From Paludibacteraceae bacterium (GTDB lineage Bacteria; Bacteroidota; Bacteroidia; Bacteroidales; Paludibacteraceae), in the NCBI GenBank assembly GCA_017430235.1, contig JAFRNH010000047.1:1-36284 (forward strand): 36,284 bases of DNA, given 5' to 3'. The translations under genes and the position numbers were made by a program. Every line of letters starts with the position of its first letter. Position 1 is the stretch's first letter. The notes below the pieces were generated by a model, which worked only from the letters and a program-made list of their open reading frames with translations, searched no databases and was not told where the DNA came from. Shown here piece after piece: positions 1 through 9,839 of this stretch.

Positions 1-2510
1 AGGATACGACTGTCCACTGCGTCGCTGACATCAAGGCTCCATCCGCACCTGTGGTCAATGCAACATGCGGTGAGGCCACTGTTAGCGGACCTGTCAAGTC
101 AGACAACCCTGCTTGCGAGGGTGATGTAACCTACACATACACCTACACGGACTGTGCGAACCACTCAAACAACTGGGTATACACCTACCACGTAGTCGCA
201 CCAGACTTCAAGGACTCAATGCCTGCTGATAAGGATACGACTGTCCACTGCGTCGCTGACATCAAGGCTCCAACCGCTCCAGTGGTCAATGCAACATGCG
301 GTGAGGCTACTGTTAGCGGACCTGTCAAGTCAGCCGACCCTGCATGCGAGGGTGATGTAACCTACACATACACCTACGCGGACTGTGCTGGTCACTCAAA
401 CAACTGGGTATACACCTACCACGTAGTCGTGCCTGACTTCAGCGACTCTATTCCTGCTGATAAGGATACGACTGTCAACTGTGTGGCTGACATCACGGTT
501 CCTACAGCTCCAACAGTCAATGCTGTTTGCGGTGTGGCAACGGTTAGCGGTCCGGTTAAATCAGACGATCCTGCTTGCGAGGGCGACGTGACTTACACAT
601 ACACTTATACGGACTGTGCGAACCACTCTCACGACTGGGTATACACCTACCATGTAGTGGTGCCTGACTTCAATGATTCTATTCCTGCTGATAAGGATAC
701 GACTGTCAACTGTGTGGCTGACATCACGGTGCCTACAGTTCCAGAAGTGAACGCTGTTTGCGGTGTGGCTGAGATTAGCGGTCCTGTTAAATCAGACGAT
801 CCTACATGCGAAGGTGATGTGACTTACACATACACATATACGGACTGTGCGAACCACTCTCACGACTGGGTATACACTTATCACGTAGTCGTGCCTGACT
901 TCAACGATTCTATCCCAGCCAATGCAGATACAACTGTTAATTGCGTGGCTGACATCACACCGCCTACCGCTCCTGTAGTGAACGCTGTTTGCGGTGTGGC
1001 TACGATTAGCGACCCTAATAAGTCAGACGATCCTGCTTGCCAGGGCGATGTGACATACACTTACACATACACCGACTGTGCAGGTCACTCTCACGACTGG
1101 GTATACACTTACCATGTAGTCGTACCAGACTTCAACGATTCCATCCCAGCCAATGCGGATACAACTGTTAATTGCGTGGCTGACATCACAACACCTACTG
1201 CACCTGTAGTGAACGCTGTTTGCGGTGTGGCTAAGATTAGCGGTCCGATTAAGTCTGACGATCCTGCTTGCGAAGGTGATGTGACTTACACTTACACATA
1301 TACGGATTGTGCAGGTCACTCACACGACTGGGTGTACACTTACCACGTAGTCGTACCTGACTTCAACGATTCTATCCCAGCTAATGCGGATACAACTGTT
1401 AATTGTGTGGCTGACATTACAACACCTGCTGCTCCATCAGTCAACGCAGTTTGCGGTGTGGCTGAGGTTAGTGGTCCGGTTAAGTCAGATAATCCAACTT
1501 GTGAGGGTGATGTAACATACACTTACACATATACGGATTGCGCAGGTCACTCACACGACTGGGTATATACTTACCACGTAGTTGTACCAGACTTCAGTGA
1601 TTCTATTCCAGCCAATGCTGATACGACTGTTAATTGCGTAGCTGACATCACAACTCCTGCCGCTCCAACAGTCAACGCAGTTTGCGGTGTGGCTGAGATT
1701 AGCGGTCCGGTTAAATCAGACGATCCTGCTTGCGAAGGTGATGTGATTTACACTTACACCTATACGGATTGCGCTGGTCACACCAACGACTGGGAATACA
1801 CTTACCACGTAGTCGTTCCAGACTTCAATGATTCTATCCCAGCTAATGCAGATACAACTGTTAATTGCGTGGCTGACATTACAACTCCTACTGCTCCTGC
1901 TGTTAACGCAGTTTGCGGTGTGGCTGATGTTAGTGGTCCAGTTAAGTCAGATAATCCAACTTGCGAGGGTGATGTAACATACACTTACACCTATACGGAT
2001 TGCGCTGGTCACACCAACGACTGGGTATACACTTACCACGTAGTCGTTCCAGACTTCAGTGATTCTATCCCAGCAAATGCTGATACTACTGTTAATTGTG
2101 TGGCTGACATTACAACACCTGCTGCTCCATCAGTCAACGCTGTTTGCGGTGTGGCTGAGGTTAGCGGTCCAGTTGTTAGTGATTCTCCTACTTGCGAGGG
2201 TGATGTCACTTACACATATACTTACACGGATTGTGCAAACCACTCTCACGACTGGGTATACACTTACCATGTAGTAGTTCCAGACTTCAGTGATTCGATC
2301 CCTGCTAATGCGGATACAACTGTCAATTGCGTGGCTGACATCAAGGAGCCTATTGTTCCAACTGTCAATGCAGTTTGCGGTGTCGCAACGGTTAGTGGTC
2401 CTGTAATCAGTGAAGCACCAGAATGTGAAGGTGATGTAACATACACCTATACCTACACTGACTGTGCTAACCACTCTCACGACTGGGTATATACATGTCA
2501 CATTGTTAAG
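1..2510 (+). repeat. Tandem 231-bp coding repeats (11 units plus a partial one)
   Basis: Units start at 51, 282, 513, 744, 975, 1206, 1437, 1668, 1899, 2130 and 2361, exactly 231 bp (77 codons) apart; bases 1-50 are the end of a preceding unit. Each unit reads VNAxCGxAxVSGP, then PxCEGDVTYTYTYTDCA, then WVYTYHVV, then DTTVNCVADI, giving four cysteines per unit and probably an Ig-like fold with disulfides. The left-most copies are almost identical in DNA, while the right-most unit (2361) decays into TCHIVKEN and merges with diverged sequence. This suggests continuing unequal crossover in the array. Confidence 0.95.
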
Positions 2511-5471
2511 GAGAACCCTGTTATCCAAAGTGTTGGACATGAAACAAGTTCAACTATCGCATGTGTTGGTGACACAATCGTTCCAGAAGCACCTAACGCA
2601 ATAAATAGTTGCGGTGAAAATGTAATACCAACATTAAACAAGATTGAAAATTGGGTAGCAGGAAAAGAGAATGTACAAGGAACTGTCACATACGAATATC
2701 ACTATTCTGATTGTGGTTTAAATAGTACATGGAGTTACACCTACACAATCAATGACACAGAGAAACCTAGTATCCAAAGTGCAAGCGACACAACAATGTC
2801 TATCGTTGCATGTGATACGGTTAACTTCTTATCTACGCCAACAGCAATCGACGAATGTGGCGTTGAGAAATTGTACTACAGCATAGATGGAGAAGAATTT
2901 ATCGAATACCAAGGATCCGCTTCACATAACTTCCCTATCGGAACGACAGAAGTTAAGTGGTATGCAACCGATCCAACAGGTAACATATCTGACACATGTG
3001 TACAGAAGGTAACCGTAGTTGATGTCAAGGCACCAACACCTATATGCGATTTGGATACAATCAGAGTTAAGATTACAGAGAATTCAACCTACTTCGATTC
3101 TATCACATATCAAGAGGCTGTAGAAGCAGGATTGAAGGCACCAACCTACGAAGACGAATGTGATGGTACAATTGTAGCAGAAGGTTCACGAGAAGACAAT
3201 CAACCAATGGAGAGCATCTATCCATTAGGTGAGACAATCATCAATTGGACATATACAGACAAGGCAGGCAACAGCAGTCAATGTCCACAAGTCTTGATTG
3301 TTGAAGGCTGGACCATAGAGCCACTCACTTGTCCTGGCACATTAGACGGAAAGGTATTCTCATGTATCGATGATATACCAGAAGCTTACAAGACATTTGA
3401 TGAGTTCAAAGCCAATGGAGGTTACATACCAAACGAAAGAAAGATCATATTAGACTCATTCCGTTCTGAAGACATTCACAACAATGACAGTTGCAATATG
3501 ACTGTAACTCGTATCTATCACGTAACCGATCTTCGTGGCAATGACATCACATGCGAAGAGACTGTATCAGTAAGAGATACAATAGCACCTATCTTCGACA
3601 GAGCATTGCAAGATACTGTGTTAAGTTGTACAGATACTATATTTGACATTATCAGCATCAATGCAACCGACAATTGTGATCCATCTCCAATCATCGAGAT
3701 TAAGGAGACTAACAATAGAAATTTGGATGCTGAGGACTATGCATATTACAATTACGAAATTGTAAGAACATACATTGCAAAAGACCGTTGTGGAAACACT
3801 AGAGAGCAACGTCAGATGATTCTCGTCAGAGATACCATCAGTCCTAAGTTGGATGTTCCAAGCGATTGGGATGAGTACGATTTAGCTGATCTTGAAGGAC
3901 ATTGTACATTCAAGATTCCAAGTTACGCAGAAAAGGTTAAAGCATTTGCTTCAGATAACTGTTCTGAGAGCTTGACAATCGTACAAGTACCAGCAGCAGG
4001 AACTATTGTAAGTGAGCCAACAGATGTTATGATCTATGTATATGACGTAACGGGCAATGTTGACAGTTTGAGCAAGAAAGTATATGTTCAATATGCAAAA
4101 GAGATTGCCAAATTGTATGCAACAAATGTTGATTCATGTATCACCGATGATCAAGGTATTTCATTGGCAAGTCAGAAGATCAGATCAGCATCTGGAAGTC
4201 TCGTAATTATCGACGATTGGACTCATGAGAAAGTAATCATCAATAGTACATTTGCATACGAGTACTATCGTGGCAAGGAGCCTAAGGTTGAGAACTTGAT
4301 GTTCAGTGATAACGAGAAGACCTACTGGCACCTATTTGAGGATGTTGCATCCATCTTCGGTAGTTCGGACAAAGCTGCAGCGGAATTGACGAAGTTGACA
4401 CAACGCAGTGAGTCAGGTTACTACACAATGGTCGTTACCGATACAACGTCAGGATGTTCCGATACAGCTACTATCTTCGTCAACATAAAAGAGCGTCCTA
4501 AGATCTCTCTCGAATCTGCGGTCGTATCCATCTGCGAGAAGAATCAGGTTGACTTAGACCCATACATCAATTGCATTGACAATATGGGAGCAGACAGTTT
4601 GAGAACTTATTGGAAGAAAGATGATCTATTATTTGACTTCAAAGACTCAGTAAGAGGATTAATTTCATACAATGACAATAATCTGTCGGCAGTTCTATAT
4701 GCAGAAAACGAATGTGGTACATCCTCATCACTCAACACGCATTTAGCATTCTGCAATAACACAGGATTCCAAATGACGACGGAGGATTCACTTGCGTTCC
4801 TTGACAATGATTCTATTGCATTAGAATTATTACGAGCTAACCTCTTGTTCTCAAGAGACTCTATCCTCTTCGATGTACACAAGCGTTACAAACCAGAGGA
4901 GATCTTCATTCAAACAGATCCTAACGATCCTGCAAGAATCTGGTTTGGTGAGAGTATCTCATTGTCAGCTGAGACGAGATATGATTACAAACAATTGACA
5001 TGGTACAAAGTGGTTGGAGACTATGACATGAAGGAATTCAACAGTGCAACAGAACACGAAGAGTTTGTCTTCAACAATTGGGATGACAGACCAGACCAAG
5101 TGCTTTCTGTCATAGATCGTGGAGAGAGTACAGAGATTAGCGATTCGCCAATAGACACATCCTACTACTACGTAACCATTACGGATGGTGTATGTCCTTC
5201 TGTACCAAGCGGATTAACACGAGTTGCAGTATTGGATGGTATACCTACCGCCTTTACTCCACATACGAAAGATGGCTTGAATGATGTGTTCATGAAACAT
5301 CATCACGTAGTAATCTTCGACCGATATGGACAAAAGGTATTTGAGGGAGACAATGGATGGGATGGAAGCTTCCGAGGAGGCATAGCTGATCCAGGAGTCT
5401 ACTACCACCAAGTAAGAATGGGTAACGGAACCTACATTACAGGAACCATCGAAATCATTAAGATTAAATGA
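1..5471 (+). CDS. Giant repeat-containing T9SS type B surface protein (5' end outside window)
   Basis: The frame is open from the first base (first whole codon at position 3), so the true start lies upstream; about 1822 residues are visible. Bases 51-2510 encode eleven copies of a 77-residue Cys-containing repeat, and the first 50 bases are the tail of another. After a degenerate repeat come HYR/Ig-like segments (for example GTTEVKWYATDPTGN and GETIINWTYTDKAGN, where domains typically end in a VxD linker). The last ~75 residues match the gliding-motility-type (type B) T9SS sorting domain: AFTPHTKDGLNDVF, then IFDRYGQKVFEG, NGWDGSFRGG, PGVYYHQV. Such domains target proteins for export across the outer membrane through T9SS, so this is probably a cell-surface adhesin or filament. 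The signal peptide is outside the window. A strong hairpin terminator follows the stop. Ligand unknown; class assignment is confident. Confidence 0.9.
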   Translation, partial: DTTVHCVADIKAPSAPVVNATCGEATVSGPVKSDNPACEGDVTYTYTYTDCANHSNNWVYTYHVVAPDFKDSMPADKDTTVHCVADIKAPTAPVVNATCGEATVSGPVKSADPACEGDVTYTYTYADCAGHSNNWVYTYHVVVPDFSDSIPADKDTTVNCVADITVPTAPTVNAVCGVATVSGPVKSDDPACEGDVTYTYTYTDCANHSHDWVYTYHVVVPDFNDSIPADKDTTVNCVADITVPTVPEVNAVCGVAEISGPVKSDDPTCEGDVTYTYTYTDCANHSHDWVYTYHVVVPDFNDSIPANADTTVNCVADITPPTAPVVNAVCGVATISDPNKSDDPACQGDVTYTYTYTDCAGHSHDWVYTYHVVVPDFNDSIPANADTTVNCVADITTPTAPVVNAVCGVAKISGPIKSDDPACEGDVTYTYTYTDCAGHSHDWVYTYHVVVPDFNDSIPANADTTVNCVADITTPAAPSVNAVCGVAEVSGPVKSDNPTCEGDVTYTYTYTDCAGHSHDWVYTYHVVVPDFSDSIPANADTTVNCVADITTPAAPTVNAVCGVAEISGPVKSDDPACEGDVIYTYTYTDCAGHTNDWEYTYHVVVPDFNDSIPANADTTVNCVADITTPTAPAVNAVCGVADVSGPVKSDNPTCEGDVTYTYTYTDCAGHTNDWVYTYHVVVPDFSDSIPANADTTVNCVADITTPAAPSVNAVCGVAEVSGPVVSDSPTCEGDVTYTYTYTDCANHSHDWVYTYHVVVPDFSDSIPANADTTVNCVADIKEPIVPTVNAVCGVATVSGPVISEAPECEGDVTYTYTYTDCANHSHDWVYTCHIVKENPVIQSVGHETSSTIACVGDTIVPEAPNAINSCGENVIPTLNKIENWVAGKENVQGTVTYEYHYSDCGLNSTWSYTYTINDTEKPSIQSASDTTMSIVACDTVNFLSTPTAIDECGVEKLYYSIDGEEFIEYQGSASHNFPIGTTEVKWYATDPTGNISDTCVQKVTVVDVKAPTPICDLDTIRVKITENSTYFDSITYQEAVEAGLKAPTYEDECDGTIVAEGSREDNQPMESIYPLGETIINWTYTDKAGNSSQCPQVLIVEGWTIEPLTCPGTLDGKVFSCIDDIPEAYKTFDEFKANGGYIPNERKIILDSFRSEDIHNNDSCNMTVTRIYHVTDLRGNDITCEETVSVRDTIAPIFDRALQDTVLSCTDTIFDIISINATDNCDPSPIIEIKETNNRNLDAEDYAYYNYEIVRTYIAKDRCGNTREQRQMILVRDTISPKLDVPSDWDEYDLADLEGHCTFKIPSYAEKVKAFASDNCSESLTIVQVPAAGTIVSEPTDVMIYVYDVTGNVDSLSKKVYVQYAKEIAKLYATNVDSCITDDQGISLASQKIRSASGSLVIIDDWTHEKVIINSTFAYEYYRGKEPKVENLMFSDNEKTYWHLFEDVASIFGSSDKAAAELTKLTQRSESGYYTMVVTDTTSGCSDTATIFVNIKERPKISLESAVVSICEKNQVDLDPYINCIDNMGADSLRTYWKKDDLLFDFKDSVRGLISYNDNNLSAVLYAENECGTSSSLNTHLAFCNNTGFQMTTEDSLAFLDNDSIALELLRANLLFSRDSILFDVHKRYKPEEIFIQTDPNDPARIWFGESISLSAETRYDYKQLTWYKVVGDYDMKEFNSATEHEEFVFNNWDDRPDQVLSVIDRGESTEISDSPIDTSYYYVTITDGVCPSVPSGLTRVAVLDGIPTAFTPHTKDGLNDVFMKHHHVVIFDRYGQKVFEGDNGWDGSFRGGIADPGVYYHQVRMGNGTYITGTIEIIKIK

Positions 5472-5481
5472 TAATTCATAC

Positions 5482-5528
5482 GAGGGGGGGTCAAGATTTT
5501 TCCGAGCTTGACACCCCCTCAAACTTTA
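5482..5528 (+). terminator. Strong intrinsic terminator after the giant surface protein
   Basis: A stem of about 13 bp, GAGGGGG..GTCAAG pairing with CTTGACACCCCCTC, encloses an ~11-nt loop and is followed by AAACTTT. It lies 11 bases after the stop codon at 5469-5471. Confidence 0.8.
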
Positions 5529-5654
5529 TCTGTACCAGAGCAAAACTATAAACATCAACGATACATTTAACCTATCGACAGAATTTTAAAATAAATCATT
5601 TTCTCTACCCACAAGAAAACTTTATTTGAGAATACGAATTTGTCACAAAATCAC

Positions 5655-5662
5655 TATCTTTG
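5655..5662 (+). promoter_or_regulatory. Bacteroidetes-type -7 promoter box (TATCTTTG) of the proline operon
   Basis: TATCTTTG matches the TAnnTTTG -7 consensus of the Bacteroidetes primary sigma factor and lies 35 bases before the proC start codon. No well-spaced -33 TTTG is seen. Its position rules out the longer in-frame start at 5626, which lies upstream of the box. Confidence 0.65.
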
Positions 5663-5697
5663 CACGATTTAAGAAATGTATTAATAATTTTCGTCTT

Positions 5698-6474
5698 ATG
5701 AAAATAGCATTCATCGGCGCCGGCAATATGGGAGGCGCCATCGTAAAAGGCTTATACCTTAGCAAGGCATGTAAAGCAGACGAACTTTTCGTTGCTGATG
5801 CCAGTGAGGAGACATTAAAGAACATCTCCAAGATTAACAAGAACATTTTCATTACCACAAACAACTGCGAAGCTGCTAAAAAAGCAGATTACATTATTAT
5901 TGCAGTTAAGCCATGGTTGGTGGATACTGTTCTTGATGGTATTAAATCCGCTATTAACCCTCATCAGACGATTATTTCCATTGCTGCAGGAGTTGAATTA
6001 AGTCACATTGCAGAAAAAATCGGAAAGAACTATTCTTTGTTCAGAGTGTTGCCAAACACAGCGGTTGCACTTCTTGCAGGAATGAATTTTGTCAGTTCAC
6101 TCAATGCAAGTCAGGAGCAAGAATCCTTTGTTTTAGGTCTTTTCAACAAGTTAGGTCGGGCTATTACCATTCCTGAGAAACAAATGAGTGCATTCACAAA
6201 CGTATCCTCTTGCGGAATTGCTTACGCACTACGTTACTTACGTGCAGCTACAGAAGGAGCTGTCGAGTTAGGTATTCGACCAGACATAGCACAAGAAGTG
6301 ATTGCACAAACCATGATTGGAGCGGCAGAGTTAATTCTTAAGAACAAAACAAATGCAGAATTTGAGATAGACAAAGTCACCACACCTGGTGGATGGACAA
6401 TCAAGGGGCTTAATGCAATGGAAGAGTACGGCTTCACCAACGCCGTCATCAAAGGCATTAAAGCGAACAATTAA
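5698..6474 (+). CDS. proC: Pyrroline-5-carboxylate reductase
   Basis: 258 residues, normal for the family. The enzyme reduces 1-pyrroline-5-carboxylate to proline with NAD(P)H, the last step of proline synthesis, in the cytoplasm. The N-terminus MKIAFIGAGNMGG is the Rossmann dinucleotide-binding loop, and a C-terminal TTPGGWTIKGL corresponds to the P5CR signature. I chose the ATG at 5698 because the Rossmann strand begins there and the -7 box lies between it and the upstream in-frame start. It is first in a run with a regulator, an acyl-CoA ligase, proB and proA, all on the same strand with gaps of 9-34 bases, so one transcript probably supplies the complete glutamate-to-proline route. Confidence 0.95.
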   Translation: MKIAFIGAGNMGGAIVKGLYLSKACKADELFVADASEETLKNISKINKNIFITTNNCEAAKKADYIIIAVKPWLVDTVLDGIKSAINPHQTIISIAAGVELSHIAEKIGKNYSLFRVLPNTAVALLAGMNFVSSLNASQEQESFVLGLFNKLGRAITIPEKQMSAFTNVSSCGIAYALRYLRAATEGAVELGIRPDIAQEVIAQTMIGAAELILKNKTNAEFEIDKVTTPGGWTIKGLNAMEEYGFTNAVIKGIKANN

Positions 6475-6508
6475 CTCACGTATAACCTTCACTAACTTAT
6501 ATATTTTT

Positions 6509-7060
6509 ATGGTAAACGAACAAATCAAACAAATAGCTTTGCGCATGAAAGGTTTGCGTGAAGATCTTGAGATGACAGTAGAGCAAATGGCAGAGATTTG
6601 TGCCATTGAACCTTCTGAATACGCTGCCTACGAAAGTGGAGAGAAAGACATTCCTGTCAGCATTCTTCACCGAATTTCGCAGAAGTGTAACATTGAGATG
6701 ACAGCTCTTCTTTTTGGAGAAGACCCTCACATGAACACCTATTACCTCACACGTAAAGGGAAAGGTACTGCCATGGAACGCACAAAAGCCTACAAATACC
6801 AATCTTTGGCTGCTGGATTTATCGATCGCAAGGCTGATCCGTTCATCGTAACAGTAGAACCTAACGATGCACCTATTCACCTAAATTCACACCCAGGTCA
6901 AGAGTTCAACATGGTATTGGAAGGCAGTATGCTCATCAGTATCAACGGGAAAGAGCTCACACTCAACGAAGGAGACAGCATCTACTTCGACTCAAATAAA
7001 CTTCACGGAATGAAGGCGTTAAACAACAAAACCGTCAAATTCCTCGCAATCATTTTATAA
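6509..7060 (+). CDS. XRE-family regulator with C-terminal cupin domain
   Basis: 183 residues. Residues ~1-65 form a helix-turn-helix of the XRE type (LREDLEMTVEQMAEIC..YAAYESGEKDIP). Residues ~105-183 form a cupin: HLNSHPGQEFNMVLEG, GKELTLNEGDSIYFDSNKLHG, with candidate metal-ligand histidines and glutamate. HTH-cupin proteins of this layout (PuuR-like) are small-molecule-responsive regulators; the ligand here is unknown. The start is the ATG at 6509, 34 bases after proC; the longer open frame upstream overlaps proC and has no HTH sequence. Its place directly before an acyl-CoA ligase suggests that it may sense the ligase substrate or product. Regulation of the proline genes is possible but is only inferred from position. 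Confidence 0.88.
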   Translation: MVNEQIKQIALRMKGLREDLEMTVEQMAEICAIEPSEYAAYESGEKDIPVSILHRISQKCNIEMTALLFGEDPHMNTYYLTRKGKGTAMERTKAYKYQSLAAGFIDRKADPFIVTVEPNDAPIHLNSHPGQEFNMVLEGSMLISINGKELTLNEGDSIYFDSNKLHGMKALNNKTVKFLAIIL

Positions 7061-7084
7061 TCGATTTTTTTCAAAGCTACATAT

Positions 7085-8734
7085 ATGGTAGAACGATTTG
7101 TCAATAGAGTGAAGTTCGATTCTTACGAGGACTTCAAAGAGAACTTTAAACTAGTAGTACCTGATCACTTCAACTTCGGATATGACGTTGTGGATGAATG
7201 GGCAAAAGAAGAACCCAACAAAGTGGCGCTTTGTTGGACAAACGACAAGGGAGAGCACATTGATTTCACGTTTGCTGATATGAAACGCGAAACAGACAAA
7301 ACGGCCGCTTATTTTCAATCGTTAGGTATTGGTAAGGGTGACATGGTGATGCTTATCCTTAAACGTCGCTATGAATTCTGGTTTTCCATCATTGCTCTTC
7401 ATAAAATTGGTGCAGTTGTCATTCCTGCCACTCACCTTTTAACGAAAAAAGATATTGTTTATCGTTGTAATGCGGCAGATATCAAAGCAATCGTTGCTTA
7501 CGGAGATGAGATTATCACAACGCACGTCAACGATTCTGTGGCAGAATCTCCATCATTAAAATTCAGAATCTCCATTGGTCCTCTCGTTCCAGAGGGATGG
7601 GAAGATTTCCACAAAGGAATAAATTCTGCACCTGCTTTCGTGCCACCTGCACGTAACGACAACGATGATATGATGTTGCTATACTTCACATCAGGAACAA
7701 CTGGCAACCCTAAGATGGTGGTTCACTCATTCACCTACCCTCTTGGTCACATCGTAACGGGTAAATATTGGCACAACTTGAATGAGAACTGCCTACACCT
7801 CACAGTTGCCGATACAGGATGGGGTAAATGTGCATGGGGTAAACTTTATGGACAATGGATTTCTGGTGCAACCGTTTTCGTGTACGACCACGTAAAATTC
7901 AACCCTGCCGATATGCTCGCTATCATAGAGAAATATCATATCAATTCATTCTGTGCACCTCCAACCGTCTTCCGTTTCATGATGAAAGAGGGTCTGAAGA
8001 ACTACGACCTATCCTCCTTGAAGCAATGCTTCATTGCAGGAGAACCATTGAACCCAGTTATCTATCAAGATTTCTACAACGAGACTGGCATCAAATTGAT
8101 GGAAGGATTTGGACAAACAGAAACCGTTGTTTCCATTGCCACCTTCCCATGGATGGAGCCAAAACCAGGTTCTATGGGAAGACCTAATCCAATCTTCGAC
8201 GTCGATTTGATCGCTCCTGACGGTCATTCTGTAGAGGATGGAGAACATGGAGAGGTTGTCTTCCGTCTCAAAGGTGGTCACCAAATCGGTCTTTTCTTAG
8301 GATATTACCGAGACCAAGAAAAGACAAACGAATGCATTGCAGGTGGTGTATATCACACAGGTGATATTGCATGGCGTGATGAGGATGGATATTTCTGGTT
8401 TGTCGGACGTACAGATGATGTCATCAAGAGCTCCGGTTACCGCATCGGTCCATTCGAAGTAGAAAGTGCATTGCTTACCCACCCAGCCGTTTTGGAGTGC
8501 GCCATCACAGGTGTTCCTGACGAAATCCGTGGACAAGTGGTGAAAGCAACCATCGTTTTAACAAAAGAATACAAAGGCAAGGGTGATGCCGACTTAATCA
8601 AAAACATTCAAGATTACGTTAAGAAAACGACAGCGCCTTACAAATATCCTCGTATCATAGAATTCGTGGACGAAATGCCTAAGACCATCAGTGGTAAGAT
8701 CAAACGTTCCGAATTGAGAGATAACAAGAAATAA
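7085..8734 (+). CDS. AMP-forming acyl-CoA synthetase (acetyl-/medium-chain type)
   Basis: 549 residues, ANL superfamily. It activates a carboxylic acid as acyl-AMP and then forms acyl-CoA. Visible core motifs: the P-loop-like YFTSGTTGNPKMV (~residues 197-209), EGFGQTETV, YHTGDIAWRDEDGYFWFVGR, the hinge region DDVIKSSGYRIGPFEVE, and the catalytic lysine motif PKTISGKIKRSELR at the C-terminus. The overall pattern is closest to acetyl-CoA synthetase-like and ACSM-like medium-chain acid:CoA ligases; the exact acid cannot be read from sequence. It sits 24 bases after the cupin regulator and 9 before proB, so it is translated from the same mRNA as the proline enzymes. No link between this reaction and proline synthesis is obvious. 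Confidence 0.88.
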   Translation: MVERFVNRVKFDSYEDFKENFKLVVPDHFNFGYDVVDEWAKEEPNKVALCWTNDKGEHIDFTFADMKRETDKTAAYFQSLGIGKGDMVMLILKRRYEFWFSIIALHKIGAVVIPATHLLTKKDIVYRCNAADIKAIVAYGDEIITTHVNDSVAESPSLKFRISIGPLVPEGWEDFHKGINSAPAFVPPARNDNDDMMLLYFTSGTTGNPKMVVHSFTYPLGHIVTGKYWHNLNENCLHLTVADTGWGKCAWGKLYGQWISGATVFVYDHVKFNPADMLAIIEKYHINSFCAPPTVFRFMMKEGLKNYDLSSLKQCFIAGEPLNPVIYQDFYNETGIKLMEGFGQTETVVSIATFPWMEPKPGSMGRPNPIFDVDLIAPDGHSVEDGEHGEVVFRLKGGHQIGLFLGYYRDQEKTNECIAGGVYHTGDIAWRDEDGYFWFVGRTDDVIKSSGYRIGPFEVESALLTHPAVLECAITGVPDEIRGQVVKATIVLTKEYKGKGDADLIKNIQDYVKKTTAPYKYPRIIEFVDEMPKTISGKIKRSELRDNKK

Positions 8735-8743
8735 GAATAGAGA

Positions 8744-9820
8744 ATGAAGAAACGCATTGCAGTAAAGATTGGGAGTAACGTATTAGCTGCGAAAGAGGGA
8801 GGATTGGATTTATCCCGAATCAAGCAGATTGTTTCCCAAGTGTCAACTTTGCACAAGCAAGGATTTGAAATCATCATGGTTTCATCCGGTGCTGTGGCAG
8901 CCGGTCGTTCGTTGATTACGGACGACAAGTTGGATGCTGTTTCTGCTCGTCAATTATTCTCTGCCATTGGGCAAGCGAAGTTAATCAACCATTACCATAC
9001 CTTCTTCGAAGAGGAAGGTTTGGTTTGCGGTCAAGTACTAACCACCAAAGAGAGTCTCAGTACACGTTCCCACTACCTAAATCAGCGCAACTGCATGGAG
9101 GTGATGTTACAACACGGGGTGGTGCCTATCGTCAACGAGAATGACACCATTTCGGTCACCGAACTAATGTTCACCGACAACGACGAATTGTCTGGTATGG
9201 TAGCAACAATGATGGGGGCGGAGAAATTAATCATACTGAGTAACATCGATGGTATTTACAATGGCAATCCGTCTGATGCAAATTCTTCCGTCATTCGGGA
9301 AGTATACCCAGGCAAACGAGATCTTTCCAACTATATACAGACCTCCAAGTCATCCTATGGAAGAGGGGGCATGCAAACAAAAACTCACATAGCAAGTAAA
9401 GTGGCTGACGAGGGACTTGAGGTAATCATTGCCAATGGAAAGAAAGATGACATTCTATTAAAACTATTAACCTCAGACGAGGATGTGGTCTGCACACGTT
9501 TTCTACCTTCCAAAGAGCCAGCCACTAGCATCAAAAAGTGGATTGCGCATAGCGACGGATTCGCACGTGGAAAGGTCATCATCAACGAAGGAGCCAAGCA
9601 AGCCTTGATAGAAGGAGATTCAGCATCATCCGTCTTGTTCGTCGGAGTGGTAAGAATCGATGGAGATTTTGAAAAAGATGATATAGTGAAAGTAATGGAC
9701 GAAGAGGGCAATCAACTCGGTGTGGGTAAAGCACAATACAAAAGTGACGATGCACGGAAATTGATTGGTAAAAAGGGCAAGAAACCGATTATCCATTGCG
9801 ATTACTTATATTTGTTTTAA
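8744..9820 (+). CDS. proB: Glutamate 5-kinase with PUA domain
   Basis: 358 residues. Phosphorylates glutamate to gamma-glutamyl phosphate, the first and usually feedback-controlled step of proline synthesis. The amino-acid kinase fold is marked by AVKIGSNVL near the N-terminus, [17 protein letters not shown] and [12 protein letters not shown]; residues ~270-358 are the PUA domain ([13 protein letters not shown]..). It starts 9 bases after the acyl-CoA ligase and is followed 19 bases later by proA, the usual partner, whose enzyme takes the labile acyl phosphate. Length and domain order are typical. Confidence 0.95.
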   Translation: MKKRIAVKIGSNVLAAKEGGLDLSRIKQIVSQVSTLHKQGFEIIMVSSGAVAAGRSLITDDKLDAVSARQLFSAIGQAKLINHYHTFFEEEGLVCGQVLTTKESLSTRSHYLNQRNCMEVMLQHGVVPIVNENDTISVTELMFTDNDELSGMVATMMGAEKLIILSNIDGIYNGNPSDANSSVIREVYPGKRDLSNYIQTSKSSYGRGGMQTKTHIASKVADEGLEVIIANGKKDDILLKLLTSDEDVVCTRFLPSKEPATSIKKWIAHSDGFARGKVIINEGAKQALIEGDSASSVLFVGVVRIDGDFEKDDIVKVMDEEGNQLGVGKAQYKSDDARKLIGKKGKKPIIHCDYLYLF

Positions 9821-9839
9821 TCTAAATTACGTCAGAAAC

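Noticed and set aside
51-2510. Regular repeats that could suggest a CRISPR array
   Set aside because: The 231-bp units are contiguous, without spacers, and remain in one open frame with conserved protein motifs.
1023-2540. Several antisense open frames of 60-136 codons over the repeat array
   Set aside because: They recur with the repeat period and mirror its composition; no promoter or protein-like features are seen.
7855-8187. 110-codon open frame on the plus strand inside the acyl-CoA ligase
   Set aside because: It lies wholly in another frame of a gene with clear motifs and shows no independent signals.
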